From: Clostridia bacterium
Lineage (GTDB): Bacteria; Bacillota; Clostridia; Oscillospirales; CAG-382
Length of the DNA: 40,373 nt
Direction: 5' to 3'
Assembly (NCBI GenBank): GCA_017447445.1
Contig: JAFSNK010000029.1
Span: forward strand, 1-40,373
Positions 14,170 through 23,179 of the stretch are shown here, one piece after another. The notes beneath the pieces are model-generated. The model worked only from the letters and a program-made list of their open reading frames with translations. It was not told the DNA's origin and did no database searches. The position numbers were made by a program, and so were the translations under genes. Position 1 is the first letter of the stretch. Each line of letters starts with the position of its first letter.

Positions 14170-15231
14170 ATGAGCCGCTTTCTTTCGGAAAAATACCAAA
14201 AGCTTTCCCCCTACGTCCCCGGCGAACAGCCACGCGACAGGGGATATATAAAACTCAACACCAACGAATCGCCGTTCCCGCCTTCCGAAAAAGCGATCCG
14301 CGGCGCGCGCGAGGCGGCGGAAAGACTTATGCTTTACCCGGATCCGGAATATAAGCTCCTGCGCGAAGCATTCGCAAAGGATATCGGCGTGAAGCCCTCG
14401 CAGGTCATCCCGGCAAACGGCTCGGACGAGATACTGGATATGGCTTTCGCGGCGTACTGCGGCGATTCCCCGGCGGTGTTCCCGGATATAACCTACGGCT
14501 TCTACCGCGTCTTCGCGAACAAACGCGGCGCGCCGTTCAGGGAAATACCCTTGGGCGGCGGATTTGAAGTCGTCCCCGCGGATTATTTCGCCGCCGAGGG
14601 GACGGTGTTCCTGGCGAACCCCAACGCCCCTACGGGCAAGCTGCTTTCTTTGAAGGATATCGAAAGCGTCGTCGCCGCGAACACGCAGAACGTCGTGGTC
14701 ATCGACGAAGCGTATATCGATTTCGGAGGCGAAAGCTGCGTCGGGCTGATAAACGAATACGAAAACCTGCTGGTCACCCGCACTTTCTCCAAATCGCGCT
14801 CCATGGCGGGCGCGCGGTTGGGGTTCGGGATCGCCTGCGAATCGCTTATTCAGGACCTCGAAACGCTGCGGCGCTCGACGAATCCCTATAACGTGAACGC
14901 GATGACCGCGGCGGCGGGGATCTGCAGTATCGCGGATAGGGAGTATTTCGATTCCTGCCGCGCAGAAATAATCCGCGCGCGCGGGGAATTCACCGCCGAA
15001 CTGAAAAACATGGGCTTTTCCTGCACCGATTCGAAGGCGAATTTCGTCTTTGCGAAGCATAAAAGCGTCGGCGGCGGGGAGCTTTACGAAAAACTGCGTG
15101 CGAACGGGGTGCTGGTAAGGCGGTTTCCCGGCGGCCGCACGGAGGATCATTTAAGAATAACGATCGGCACGTCGGAAACCATGCGCGCCGTCGCCGGAAT
15201 ACTTAAAAGAATAACGGAGGAAACAAAATGA
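14170..15231 (+). CDS. hisC: Histidinol-phosphate aminotransferase
   Basis: PLP enzyme, fold type I, converting imidazole acetol phosphate and glutamate to L-histidinol phosphate. About 353 residues. Signatures: YIKLNTNESPFPPS, NGSDEILDMAF, ANPNAPTGK (Asn contacting PLP), VVIDEAYIDFGG, and the PLP-lysine loop TRTFSKSRSMAGARLGFG. Start: ATG 14170 with GGTGA five bases upstream; a GTG at 14161, overlapping the hisD end, would add three residues and cannot be excluded. The stop overlaps hisB as ATGA. Confidence 0.94.
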   Translation: MSRFLSEKYQKLSPYVPGEQPRDRGYIKLNTNESPFPPSEKAIRGAREAAERLMLYPDPEYKLLREAFAKDIGVKPSQVIPANGSDEILDMAFAAYCGDSPAVFPDITYGFYRVFANKRGAPFREIPLGGGFEVVPADYFAAEGTVFLANPNAPTGKLLSLKDIESVVAANTQNVVVIDEAYIDFGGESCVGLINEYENLLVTRTFSKSRSMAGARLGFGIACESLIQDLETLRRSTNPYNVNAMTAAAGICSIADREYFDSCRAEIIRARGEFTAELKNMGFSCTDSKANFVFAKHKSVGGGELYEKLRANGVLVRRFPGGRTEDHLRITIGTSETMRAVAGILKRITEETK

Positions 15232-15815
15232 GAAACGCCGAACTGAAACGCCGCACCGCGGAGACCGACATTTCGCTTTCGCTTTGTCTGGAGGGCGCGG
15301 GGAACGCGGAAATAAATACCGGGGCGGGGTTTTTGGACCATATGCTAACGCTGTTCGCCAAACACGGCGGGTTCGACCTTAAAATAAACTGCAAGGGCGA
15401 TACGAACGTCGATTACCACCACACCGCGGAGGATACCGGCATCTGCCTCGGCGCCGCGTTCGCGCAGGCGCTGGGGAAAAAGGAGGGCATCACCCGTTAC
15501 GGTCAATCGCTGCTGCCGATGGACGAATCGCTCTGCCTCGCGGCGGTCGATATCTCCGGCAGGTCGCTGCTCGGGTTCGCGGTGGATATCCCCGCGCAGA
15601 AGGTCGGCGATTTCGATACCGAGCTGGTAAAGGAATTCTGGCTTGCCTTCACGCGGAACGCGGGCGTCACCCTGCACCTGCGTCTGCTGTGCGGCGAGAA
15701 TTCTCATCACATAATCGAATCGGTGTTCAAATCTGCGGCAAGGGCGCTTAAACAGGCGGTCGCCGTCGATCCTTCGCTTCGCGGCGGGATCCCTTCCACG
15801 AAAGGGGTTTTGTAA
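15228..15815 (+). CDS. hisB: Imidazoleglycerol-phosphate dehydratase
   Basis: Manganese enzyme dehydrating imidazole glycerol phosphate to imidazole acetol phosphate. 195 residues, monofunctional, so it lacks the N-terminal histidinol-phosphate phosphatase domain of the enterobacterial HisB. Metal-binding repeats are intact: GAGFLDHMLTLFAKHGGFDL, DYHHTAEDTGICLGAAF, and C-terminal CGENSHHIIESVFKSAARAL. Overlaps the hisC stop by four bases and abuts hisH. Confidence 0.95.
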   Translation: MRNAELKRRTAETDISLSLCLEGAGNAEINTGAGFLDHMLTLFAKHGGFDLKINCKGDTNVDYHHTAEDTGICLGAAFAQALGKKEGITRYGQSLLPMDESLCLAAVDISGRSLLGFAVDIPAQKVGDFDTELVKEFWLAFTRNAGVTLHLRLLCGENSHHIIESVFKSAARALKQAVAVDPSLRGGIPSTKGVL

Positions 15816-16433
15816 GTGGAGATCGCGATCGTCGATTACGGCGTGGGGAACCTGTTCTCGCTCGCCTGCTCGGCGCGGGCTGTCGGCGCGGAAGCGCGCG
15901 TGGCGTCCGACCCGGAAGAAATAAAAAGTGCCGACCTCCTGATACTGCCGGGCGTGGGCGCGTTTGAAGACGCGGCGGGCAAGCTTGCCGCTTCCGGTAT
16001 GGCGCGGGCGGTAAAGGAACATGCCGCGGCGGGGAAGCCGCTGCTGGGCATCTGCCTCGGTATGCAGCTTTTGTTCGAAAAAAGCTTCGAATACGGCGAG
16101 CACGCCGGGCTGGGGCTTGTCCCGGGCGCGGTCCGTCCGCTTTCGTTCGCCGCGGAAAAAGGATTGAAGATCCCGCATATGGGCTGGAATTCGCTTGAAA
16201 TAAAGCAAAAAAGCCCGCTTTTCAAGTACGTCAAAAACGGCGATTTCGTCTATTTCGTGCATTCATACCACGCGGAATGCCCGCCGGAATACGTAACGGC
16301 GGTTTCGGACTACGGCGGGGAAGTAACGGCGTGCGTCCGGCGCGAAAACGTTTTCGGATGCCAGTTCCACCCCGAAAAAAGCGGCGGGACCGGGCTCGGC
16401 ATCCTGCGCGCGTTCTGCGAATTCGAGGTGTAA
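15816..16433 (+). CDS. hisH: Imidazole glycerol phosphate synthase, glutaminase subunit
   Basis: Class I glutamine amidotransferase that feeds ammonia to HisF. 205 residues. The GTG start follows the hisB stop with no gap; the product begins with the usual IAIVDYGVGNL. Catalytic triad: Cys in GICLGMQLLFE, and His and Glu in CQFHPEKSGGTGL. LPGVGAFEDA and the HSYHAECP segment are also family features. Confidence 0.95.
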   Translation: MEIAIVDYGVGNLFSLACSARAVGAEARVASDPEEIKSADLLILPGVGAFEDAAGKLAASGMARAVKEHAAAGKPLLGICLGMQLLFEKSFEYGEHAGLGLVPGAVRPLSFAAEKGLKIPHMGWNSLEIKQKSPLFKYVKNGDFVYFVHSYHAECPPEYVTAVSDYGGEVTACVRRENVFGCQFHPEKSGGTGLGILRAFCEFEV

Positions 16434-16435
16434 AA

Positions 16436-17158
16436 ATGGTTGTGATCCCGGCAATAGATATAATAGGCGGCAGGGCGGTGCGCCTGCTGCGCGGCGACTT
16501 CGACCAAATGACAGTATACGGCGACCCGGCGGATTTCGCAAAGAGATTCGCTTCCGCGGGCGCCCGCAGGATGCACGTCGTCGACCTGGAGGGCGCGCGC
16601 GGCGGCGGCACGCCGAACTATAAAACCGTGTGCGAAGTAATAAAAGCTTTCCCGGGGGAAGTGGAGATCGGCGGCGGAATAAGGGATATGCGGACGGCGG
16701 AAAAATATATTTCCGCGGGCGCAGCGCGGGTGGTGATCGGCACCGCCGCCGTGCGCGACAAACCCTTCCTGCGCGAGTTATTGCGCGAATACGGCGCGCG
16801 CGCAGCCGTGGGAGTGGACGTGCGCGGAGAAACCGTCGCGCTGAACGGCTGGACGGAGGATTCGCAAGCGGGGCTTTTCGATTTCTGCGCGGAGCTTAAA
16901 GCCGCCGGAGCGAAGACGGTCATCTGCACCGATATCTCCCGCGACGGCGCGATGCGCGGACCGAACCTCGCGCTTTATGAAAAACTCGTCCCCACCGGGC
17001 TGGAAATAATCGCCTCCGGCGGCGTTGCTTCGCTTGCGGACTTGCTCGCGCTGGCGCGCGCGGGAGTTCCCGGCGCGATCGTCGGCAAAGCGTACTACAC
17101 CGGGGCGATAGACCTGAAAGAAGCGATAGGAGCTGCGGAATGCTTACCAAACGTATAA
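16436..17158 (+). CDS. hisA: ProFAR isomerase (phosphoribosylformimino-AICAR ribotide isomerase)
   Basis: TIM barrel catalysing the Amadori rearrangement of ProFAR to PRFAR. 240 residues. Start chosen at ATG 16436 after GAGGTG near the hisH end. The first strand VVIPAIDIIGGRAVRLLRGD carries the general-base Asp; EIGGGIRDMRTAEKYISAGA and CTDISRDGAMRGPN hold the phosphate-binding and acid residues. The gene overlaps hisF by 19 bases. Confidence 0.95.
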   Translation: MVVIPAIDIIGGRAVRLLRGDFDQMTVYGDPADFAKRFASAGARRMHVVDLEGARGGGTPNYKTVCEVIKAFPGEVEIGGGIRDMRTAEKYISAGAARVVIGTAAVRDKPFLRELLREYGARAAVGVDVRGETVALNGWTEDSQAGLFDFCAELKAAGAKTVICTDISRDGAMRGPNLALYEKLVPTGLEIIASGGVASLADLLALARAGVPGAIVGKAYYTGAIDLKEAIGAAECLPNV

Positions 17159-17898
17159 TCCCCTGCCTGGACGTGCGAAACGGCAGGGTGGTAAAGGGAA
17201 TAAACTTCGAAGGCGTTACCGACGTGGATTCGCCCGTCGCGCTGGCGAAAAAATACGGCGATTCCGGCGCGGACGAGCTTGTGTTCTACGATATCACCGC
17301 CTCTGCGGAGGGGCGCGCGCTGTTCACCGACGTGCTCGCGGAGGTCGCCTCGCAGGTGTTCATCCCGCTCACCGTCGGCGGCGGCATAAACGGTTTGGAT
17401 GATTTCGACAGGGTGCTGAAACGCGGCGCGGACAAGGTAAGCGTCAACTCCGGCGCGATAAAGGATCCTTCGCTTGTCCCGGCGGCGGCGCGGAAATACG
17501 GCGACCAGTGCGTCGTCCTTTCGGTCGACGTAAAGCGTGTGGGCGGCGAATTCCGCGTTTTCGCCAAGGGCGGCAGAGTCGACACCGGAATGGAAGCGAT
17601 AAGCTGGATAAAACGCTGCGTGGAAAACGGCGCGGGGGAAGTGGTGGTTAACTCCATCGATACCGACGGCGTAAAGCGCGGCTTCGACCTGGAAATGCTT
17701 TCCGCGGTGTGCGGCGCGGTAAACGTCCCGGTGGTCGCCTCCGGCGGCGCGGGGACGGCGGAGCACTTCACGCAGGTGTTCAAAGCCGTGCCGGGAGTGG
17801 ACGCGGCGCTCGCCGCCTCGGTGTTCCACTACGGCGAGATCGCGATACCCGACCTTAAAGCGGAGCTTAAACAAAACGGCATAAACGTGAGGATATGA
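17140..17898 (+). CDS. hisF: Imidazole glycerol phosphate synthase, cyclase subunit
   Basis: TIM-barrel partner of HisH that cyclises PRFAR with ammonia to give imidazole glycerol phosphate and AICAR. 252 residues. First strand [20 protein letters not shown] carries the catalytic Asp; [27 protein letters not shown], the second catalytic Asp in [16 protein letters not shown], and [13 protein letters not shown] follow. It ends with an ATGA overlap onto hisIE. Confidence 0.96.
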   Translation: MLTKRIIPCLDVRNGRVVKGINFEGVTDVDSPVALAKKYGDSGADELVFYDITASAEGRALFTDVLAEVASQVFIPLTVGGGINGLDDFDRVLKRGADKVSVNSGAIKDPSLVPAAARKYGDQCVVLSVDVKRVGGEFRVFAKGGRVDTGMEAISWIKRCVENGAGEVVVNSIDTDGVKRGFDLEMLSAVCGAVNVPVVASGGAGTAEHFTQVFKAVPGVDAALAASVFHYGEIAIPDLKAELKQNGINVRI

Positions 17899-18554
17899 AA
17901 ATGAAAGCGCTTATAGACATAAACGAACTGAAATTCGACGAAAAGGGGCTTATCCCCGCGATAATAACGGACGAAGCGGACGGGGCGGTGCTTATGCTCG
18001 GATATATGAACGCCGAAAGTCTGCGCAAAACGCTCGAGACCGGGCTGGTCTGCTTTTTCTCCCGCGCAAGGCAAACGCTGTGGACCAAGGGCGAGACAAG
18101 CGGCAATTTCCTGCGCGTGAAGGCGATAAAAGCCGATTGCGACAAGGATTCGCTGCTCGTTTCCGCCGCCCCGGACGGACCGGCCTGCCACACCGGCGCA
18201 AAAAGCTGCTTTTTTAATCCGGTGTGCGGCGAAACGGAGGAAAAGTTCACGCTCGAATCGCTTTCCGCGCTCATCGCCGACAGAAAGACGAACAAAAAAG
18301 AGGGGTCCTACACGACCTACCTCTTTGAAAAGGGACTGGATAAGATACTGAAAAAAGTCGGCGAGGAATCGACGGAGGTGATAATCGCCGCGAAGGGCGG
18401 CGACAGGCGCGAGACCGTTTACGAGATCGCCGACCTGACCTATCACCTGCTGGTGCTTATGGAGGAGACCGGGATCTCCGCGGCGGATATAAAAGCCGAG
18501 CTCGCTTCGCGCCACGTTATAGACAAAAAGATAAAGCAGGAAAAACCGGTGTAA
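17895..18554 (+). CDS. hisIE: Bifunctional PR-AMP cyclohydrolase / PR-ATP pyrophosphatase
   Basis: Steps two and three of the pathway in one 219-residue protein. HisI half (about 1-115): [35 protein letters not shown] and [13 protein letters not shown] with the zinc and magnesium ligands. HisE half (about 130-215): [33 protein letters not shown] and [14 protein letters not shown], an all-alpha MazG-like NTP pyrophosphatase fold. Start ATG 17895 overlaps the hisF stop; ATG 17901 is also possible. It is the last gene of the operon. Confidence 0.95.
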   Translation: MKMKALIDINELKFDEKGLIPAIITDEADGAVLMLGYMNAESLRKTLETGLVCFFSRARQTLWTKGETSGNFLRVKAIKADCDKDSLLVSAAPDGPACHTGAKSCFFNPVCGETEEKFTLESLSALIADRKTNKKEGSYTTYLFEKGLDKILKKVGEESTEVIIAAKGGDRRETVYEIADLTYHLLVLMEETGISAADIKAELASRHVIDKKIKQEKPV

Positions 18555-18580
18555 ATACCGAAAAACTGACTATCAAAGCC

Positions 18581-18609
18581 GAAAACGCCCCCGTGGGGGC
18601 GTTTTCTTT
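18581..18609. terminator. Bidirectional terminator ending the his operon
   Basis: GAAAACGCCCCC (18581-18592) pairs with GGGGGCGTTTTC (18595-18606), then TTTT. It lies between convergent hisIE and the HAD gene. Confidence 0.9.
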
Positions 18610-18637
18610 TGTTTATCCGGCGCCGGTCGAAAGGCGG

Positions 18638-19228
18638 TCAGAACGCCGATCCTGCGTTCGGCAAAAGCTTGCCGAGGTTGTAAAAATAATCGTCGCAGAC
18701 GTGGCGCATCTCGAACATATCGTCGCGGCTCTGCTCGTCGAACACGCCGATGCAGATAAACCCCGCGCGCTTCGCCGTTACGGCGGAGGTAAGATAATCC
18801 TCCACCACCACGCATTCATCGGGTTTGACTCCCATACGCTCCGCCGCCTCCAGATAAATGTCCGGCGATTCGTATTTGTTCTTTCCCACCTCGTCGAACC
18901 CTATGTAGAAATCGGTTATCGAATCGAGATCGTGCCGCTTGAAGAACCCTTCGGACATACTGCGCGCCGTGTCCGTTGCGATGCACACCGGCACACCGTT
19001 TTCGTGCAGGAGCCGCAAAAGCTCCTCCGCGAACGGCTTCGGCTCCACGTCCTTGGCGTATTTCGCGGTCATATAGTCCGAAAACGTGCCGTAATCGGAA
19101 ATACGGTCGCCCGCCTTGCGGTGCCAGTAGGGCATGGAATCCACCAGCGTGCCGTCAAAGTCGAAAATAAACGCCTTCGCGTTCTTCAAATATTCCTTTT
19201 TACTTCCCAAAAGCTCGTAAACGGTCAT
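18638..19228 (-). CDS. HAD-superfamily hydrolase (beta-phosphoglucomutase-like, subfamily IA)
   Basis: 196-residue phosphatase-type protein. HAD motif I FIFDFDGTLVDSM (nucleophile and acid/base Asp) at about residues 19-31, a helical cap, motif II PVCIATDTA, and motifs III/IV with GVKPDECVVVEDYLTSAVTAKRAG. The substrate is not deducible. I prefer ATG 19228; a GTG at 19237 would add three residues and neither has a strong ribosome binding site. It is convergent with the his operon, which lacks a recognisable histidinol-phosphate phosphatase; a role there is speculation. Confidence 0.85.
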   Translation of the reverse strand: MTVYELLGSKKEYLKNAKAFIFDFDGTLVDSMPYWHRKAGDRISDYGTFSDYMTAKYAKDVEPKPFAEELLRLLHENGVPVCIATDTARSMSEGFFKRHDLDSITDFYIGFDEVGKNKYESPDIYLEAAERMGVKPDECVVVEDYLTSAVTAKRAGFICIGVFDEQSRDDMFEMRHVCDDYFYNLGKLLPNAGSAF

Positions 19229-19331
19229 AAATAACACTTGCCTGTTAAAAGATTACGGGTTATTTTACCACACTCCGCGCGATTTTGCAAGCAAAAATTA
19301 ACGGTTCCGAAATGTTTTTTTGCGCAAAAAC

Positions 19332-19352
19332 GGAGCCGTTTTCACGGCTCCG
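19332..19352 (-). terminator. Terminator for the leftward gene at 19394-19869
   Basis: CGGAGCCGT pairs with ACGGCTCCG around a short loop; on the minus strand it continues with GTTTTTGCGC. It is about 40 bases beyond the TGA at 19394-19396 but more than 230 bases from the earlier stop at 19588, which supports the longer, frameshifted reading of that gene. Confidence 0.65.
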
Positions 19353-19393
19353 CGGTGTGGAGGAGAATCACGGTATCGGGCGGATCGGTCCGG

Positions 19394-19725
19394 TCAAATC
19401 GCTTTATCTTCAACTCCGGGTCCATCCGTTATATCCATACCGACGTTTCTTTTATTCTTCGTATAAAAAACTTTATAGTATATTCGAAACTTATCCGTTT
19501 CGCTGTCTCCGGGCGCGGGCGGAAACTTGGCGTCTAAGCTCACTTCCGGATGGTTCCGCAAGAGCAAAGGCAAATAGCAGCGGCTTTTTACCGGCCTTTC
19601 CGCTTCAACTTCGGCGCCGGTTTCGGGATCGGAGCTTTTTGCGGTGACGACGCTTTCACTCGGTCCGGGCGCCGTTTGGCTTTTATCTTCCGAAAGCTCC
19701 GATGATCCGAAGCTTCCGCCGATCG
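19394..19725 (-). pseudogene. Downstream part of a frameshifted unknown gene
   Basis: In the frame starting at the third base of the codons of the 19588-19869 reading, there is no stop from about 19850 down to a TGA at 19394-19396. Translated leftward from about 19725 it reads like a protein: GGSFGSSELSEDKSQTAPGP, then a Glu-rich stretch, then SRCYLPLLLRNHPEVSLDAK, then DKFRIYYKVFYTKNKRN and a GPGVEDKAI end. The upstream frame turns into a low-quality Lys/Pro/Arg-rich tail in the same interval. One inserted or lost base near 19700-19740 (GC-rich CGCCGCGATCGGCGG) would join them into one protein of about 158 residues. No canonical slippery site is seen, so an assembly error or a real mutation is more likely than programmed shifting. 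Confidence 0.5.
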
Positions 19726-19869
19726 CGGCGTGCCTATTATTTCCGCAAGCTCGTCCAGACTTTGCGCGTGCTCGTCCGCCTTGCGCTTCCCGGCGCGTTC
19801 GTCGCCTTCGCGGAACAGCGCGGCGATCTCTTCGTCGTCCCGCGCGGCGTTATAATCGGTTTTCCGCAT
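19588..19869 (-). CDS. Hypothetical charged protein, 93 residues as read; 3' part probably frameshifted
   Basis: The start is well supported: AGAAGGAG lies 5 bases before the ATG. The first 46 residues (MRKTDYNAARDDEEIAALFR..., ...SLDELAEIIG) are acidic, helical and typical coding sequence. From about residue 50 the frame becomes unusually basic and proline-rich (PIPKPAPKLKRKGR) and stops at 19588, well short of a terminator. The alternative frame stays open and protein-like down to 19394, so the native product was probably longer. No family is recognised and no signal peptide or membrane segment is seen. Confidence 0.5.
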   Translation of the reverse strand: MRKTDYNAARDDEEIAALFREGDERAGKRKADEHAQSLDELAEIIGTPRSAEASDHRSFRKIKAKRRPDRVKASSPQKAPIPKPAPKLKRKGR

Positions 19870-20176
19870 ACGTTCTCCTTCTTATTCTTCTTGCGTCGGT
19901 CGTTTCCGGGGCGCTCCCCCGGGCGGCGGGGTGTGAAAGCTTTCACCTCTATATACACAAAAAACCGCAAAACGTTGACGCGATAAATAAAATTCTTTCG
20001 TTTTGCGCTTTTCATTTTACACCTTTGCGCCCGTATGATCAACCGCAAAATGAATCGCCGCGCGCCCGCGCGCCCGAAAAATCGCAAAAACGCCGCCGTC
20101 AGGGCGCCGGAACCGCCGAAAAATGAAATTCGCCCGCGGAAAAATTGCAAAAACGCAATATTTTTTGCAAAATCGC
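19870..20176. other. Intergenic region between divergent genes
   Basis: No gene supported. It holds the palindrome at 19933-19946 and a stretch at 20095-20190 rich in GCAAAA/TTGCAA words. A GC-rich run near 20055-20075 reads GCCGCGCGCCCGCGCGCC. A leftward -10 candidate TATATA at about 19950-19955 lacks a good -35. Confidence 0.4.
19933..19946. promoter_or_regulatory. Perfect 14-bp palindrome, possible operator
   Basis: GTGAAAGCTTTCAC is fully self-complementary. It lies just downstream of the TATATA candidate -10 for the leftward 19869 gene, so it may overlap that transcription start. Its centre is GC rather than the CG of LacI/CcpA sites. Confidence 0.35.
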
Positions 20177-20205
20177 TTGCAATAAGGAGTTTGCGGTGAT
20201 ATAAT
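20177..20205 (+). promoter_or_regulatory. Sigma-A promoter of asnS with extended -10
   Basis: TTGCAA (20177-20182), 17-base spacer, TATAAT (20200-20205) preceded by TGA, i.e. an extended -10. Confidence 0.8.
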
Positions 20206-20270
20206 ATAATTTACAACGCCGGAAGGGGCGCGTCCCGAAGGCGAATAACTAACCGCGAGGTACTTGCGCA

Positions 20271-21677
20271 ATGGCTATAAAAGGCACTCTTACACGCGTA
20301 ACCGACATTTATTCCGATCCGGCAGCGTTCGGCGGAAAGACCGTCCGTCTGGGCGGCTGGGTAAAGACGATAAGATCATCCAACGCTTTCGGCTTTCTGG
20401 AGCTGAACGACGGCACCTGCTTCAAAAACCTGCAGGTCGTTTTCGAAAGCGATAAAATAGATAACTATAAGGAAGTCGCGAAGCTGAACGTTTCGGCTTC
20501 GGTCATCGCCTCGGGCGTGCTGGAGCTCACCCCCGGCGCGAAGCAGCCGTTCGAGCTGAAGGCGGCGGAGATAGAGATCTGCGGCGCCTCCACACCGGAT
20601 TATCCCATACAGCCCAAAAAGCATTCCTTCGAATTCCTGCGCACCGTCGCGCATCTGCGCCCGCGCGCAAACACCTTCAACGCCGTGTTCCGCGTGCGTT
20701 CCGTCGCCGCGCAGGGCATACACCGCTTCTTTGCGGACAAGGGGTTCGTCTACGTAAACACCCCCATCATCACCGCGAGCGACGCCGAGGGCGCGGGGGA
20801 GATGTTCCGCGTTACCACGCTGGATATAAACGAACCGCCGCGTACCGAAAACGGAAGCGTGGACTATTCGCAGGATTTCTTCGGCAAGTCCACCAATTTA
20901 ACGGTTTCCGGGCAGTTGGAGGCGGAATGCTTCGCGCTGGCTTATTCCAACGTCTATACCTTCGGGCCGACCTTCCGCGCCGAGAATTCGAACACCCCGC
21001 GCCACGCGGCGGAGTTCTGGATGATCGAACCGGAAATTGCTTTCGCCGACCTGGAGGACGATATGGCGCTCGCCGAGGAAATGACGAAATACGTTATAAA
21101 ATACGTCCTCGACAGATGCCCCTATGAAATGGAGTTTTTCAACCGGTTCATCGATAACGGCCTGCTCGAAAGACTCACGGGCCTTGTCAACAGCGATTTC
21201 GCCCGCGTAAGCTATACCGAGGCGGTCAAGCTTTTGAAAGATTCCGGCGTTAAGTTCGAATATCCGGTGGAATGGGGCTGCGACCTGCAGACCGAGCACG
21301 AAAGGTATCTTACCGAAAAGGTCTTCGGCAAGCCGGTGTTCGTCACCGACTACCCCAAGGATATAAAGGCGTTCTATATGCGCCTTAACGACGACGGAAA
21401 GACCGTCGCGGCGGCGGATATGCTCGTTCCCGGTGTGGGCGAGCTTATCGGCGGTTCGCAGAGGGAGGAACGGCTCGACGTGCTCGAAACGCGTATGGAC
21501 GAGCTCGGTATGAACAAGGCGGATTACTCCTGGTATCTCGACCTGCGCCGTTACGGCGGCATCCACCACGCGGGCTACGGCCTCGGCTTCGAACGCCTTA
21601 TAATGTATATCACCGGGATAAGCAATATCCGCGACGTGGAGCTGTTCCCGAGGACCGTCGGAAGCGCGGAGTTTTAA
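20271..21677 (+). CDS. asnS: Asparaginyl-tRNA synthetase
   Basis: Class IIb synthetase that charges tRNA-Asn in the cytosol. 468 residues, full length. The N-terminal OB-fold anticodon-binding domain (about 1-110) has [20 protein letters not shown]. The catalytic core shows motif 1 around [18 protein letters not shown], motif 2 [20 protein letters not shown], and motif 3 [15 protein letters not shown]. The TVSGQLEAE segment is typical of AsnRS/AspRS. It means the organism can make Asn-tRNA directly. Monocistronic or leading the next gene; its promoter is well defined. Confidence 0.97.
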   Translation: MAIKGTLTRVTDIYSDPAAFGGKTVRLGGWVKTIRSSNAFGFLELNDGTCFKNLQVVFESDKIDNYKEVAKLNVSASVIASGVLELTPGAKQPFELKAAEIEICGASTPDYPIQPKKHSFEFLRTVAHLRPRANTFNAVFRVRSVAAQGIHRFFADKGFVYVNTPIITASDAEGAGEMFRVTTLDINEPPRTENGSVDYSQDFFGKSTNLTVSGQLEAECFALAYSNVYTFGPTFRAENSNTPRHAAEFWMIEPEIAFADLEDDMALAEEMTKYVIKYVLDRCPYEMEFFNRFIDNGLLERLTGLVNSDFARVSYTEAVKLLKDSGVKFEYPVEWGCDLQTEHERYLTEKVFGKPVFVTDYPKDIKAFYMRLNDDGKTVAAADMLVPGVGELIGGSQREERLDVLETRMDELGMNKADYSWYLDLRRYGGIHHAGYGLGFERLIMYITGISNIRDVELFPRTVGSAEF

Positions 21678-21808
21678 GCGCTTCGCCCGCGCCCGAAAAC
21701 CGTGTTTCCGCGCGGTTTGCGTGCGTTTTTGCCCCGACGGGAAACAAAATATTTTCGTGATCGCCGCGCGGGGGAAAACGGCAAGCCCGGAACTGAAAGG
21801 GTTTTATT

Positions 21809-23050
21809 ATGAATTACGGTCAGCTTTTGAAAGAATACGAAGAATACAAGTCGCTGGGGCTCAAGCTCGATATGTCCCGCGGGAAGCCATCGGCGGAGCA
21901 GGTCTCCACCGTGGAACGCCTGCTTTCGGTCGTGACCGAGAACAGCCAGTGCTTTTCCGAAACCGGGAGCGACTGCCGCAACTACGGCGGTCTTGACGGC
22001 ATAAACGAGATGAAGCGCCTTTTCGGCGAGCTGTTGGGCGTCGGTCCGGAGCAGATAATCGTCGGAGGGAACTCCAGTCTTAACCTTATGTACGATACCG
22101 TCGCGAGGTCGATGCTGCACCCCGTCGAGGACGGCTGCAGGCCCTGGTCGAAATACGAAAAGATATCCTTCCTCTGCCCGGTGCCCGGGTACGACAGGCA
22201 TTTCGCCATCTGCGAGTATTTCGATATAAATATGATAAACATCCCCATGAACGCCGACGGCCCGGATATGGATATGGTCGAATCGCTCGTCGCCTCCGAC
22301 GAGACGATAAAGGGCATATGGTGCGTTCCGAAATACTCCAACCCCACGGGCGTGACCTAGTCCGACGAGACCGTGCGCCGTTTTGCGCGGCTGCGTCCGC
22401 GCGCAAAGGATTTCCGCGTGTTCTGGGACAACGCGTACGTCCTGCACGACCTCACCGATACGCCGGACGAGCTGCTGGAGATCTTCTCCGAAGCGAAAAA
22501 ATACGGCAACGAGGATATGTTCTTCGAGTTTATGTCCACCTCCAAAATAACCTATCCCGGCTCCGGGATATCCTGCCTCGCCTCGAGCGAGCGCAATATA
22601 AAACGCATACTCGAAGCGCTTAAGGTGCAGACGATAGGGCACGATAAGATGAATCAGCTTCGCCATTCCAAGCTGTTCCGCTGCTACGAGGACGTGGCGG
22701 CGCAGATGCGGGTGCATATGAACATCATCCGTCCGAAATTCCAGATCGTCTACGACGCGTTCGAAAAAGCGTTTGCGGATGTCGGCGGAGTAAGCTGGAC
22801 GCGCCCGAACGGCGGCTATTTCATCACGCTTTCGCTGCCGGAGGGCACCGCGAAGCGGACCGTCGCGCTGTGCCGCGAGGCGGGGCTGGTGATAACCCCC
22901 GCCGGGGCGATGTTCCCCTACGGAGTCGACCCGGTGGACGGCAAGCTGCGCATCGCGCCGACCTATCCTTCCAAGGAGGAGCTTTCCGTCGCCGCGCCGC
23001 TGCTCGCATGCTGCGCGAAGCTCGCGATAGCGGAGAAAACCGCAAAATAA
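21809..23050 (+). pseudogene. Aminotransferase class I/II (PF12897-like) interrupted by an in-frame TAG
   Basis: PLP-dependent aminotransferase of the group annotated as aspartate or MocR-like aminotransferase. Codons run in one frame from ATG 21809 to TAA 23050 except for TAG at 22358-22360 (codon 184). Without it the product is 413 residues, normal length. Before it: [36 protein letters not shown] and [12 protein letters not shown]. After it: SDETVRRFARL, FWDNAYVLHDL, the PLP lysine in MSTSKITYPGSG, RPNGGYFITLSLP and VITPAGAMFPYG. Relatives normally have Tyr at that place (GVTYSDE), so a TAC to TAG change explains it. All catalytic residues are intact; the second half could re-start at GTG 22373 but has no ribosome binding site. 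Options: recent inactivation, sequence error or suppression. Confidence 0.85.
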
Positions 23051-23060
23051 CGGCGTTCCC

Positions 23061-23091
23061 GATCCCCGGATCCCACCGGGGGTCTTTTTTT
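23061..23091 (+). terminator. Terminator after the aminotransferase
   Basis: GATCCCCGG (23061-23069), loop ATCCCA, CCGGGGGTC (23076-23084), then seven T. Confidence 0.9.
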
Positions 23092-23144
23092 GCTTCGGAA
23101 ATGATTTCCTGCGCCGCAAATTGCACAAAAATCCGTTCGACCTA

Positions 23145-23172
23145 TTGCAATTTTCGCGAATTATGATATAAT
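23145..23172 (+). promoter_or_regulatory. Sigma-A promoter of the solute-binding lipoprotein gene
   Basis: TTGCAA (23145-23150), 16-base spacer, TATAAT (23167-23172) with upstream TGA (extended -10), very similar in design to the asnS promoter. Confidence 0.75.
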
Positions 23173-23179
23173 ATCTTAA

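Noticed and set aside
19238..19537. Rightward 99-residue ORF
   Set aside because: Lies over a leftward terminator and the antisense of the frameshifted gene, and has no ribosome binding site.
19933..19946. CcpA/LacI-type cre site
   Set aside because: The palindrome has a GC centre and is two bases short of the cre pattern, so it is kept only as an unassigned operator candidate.
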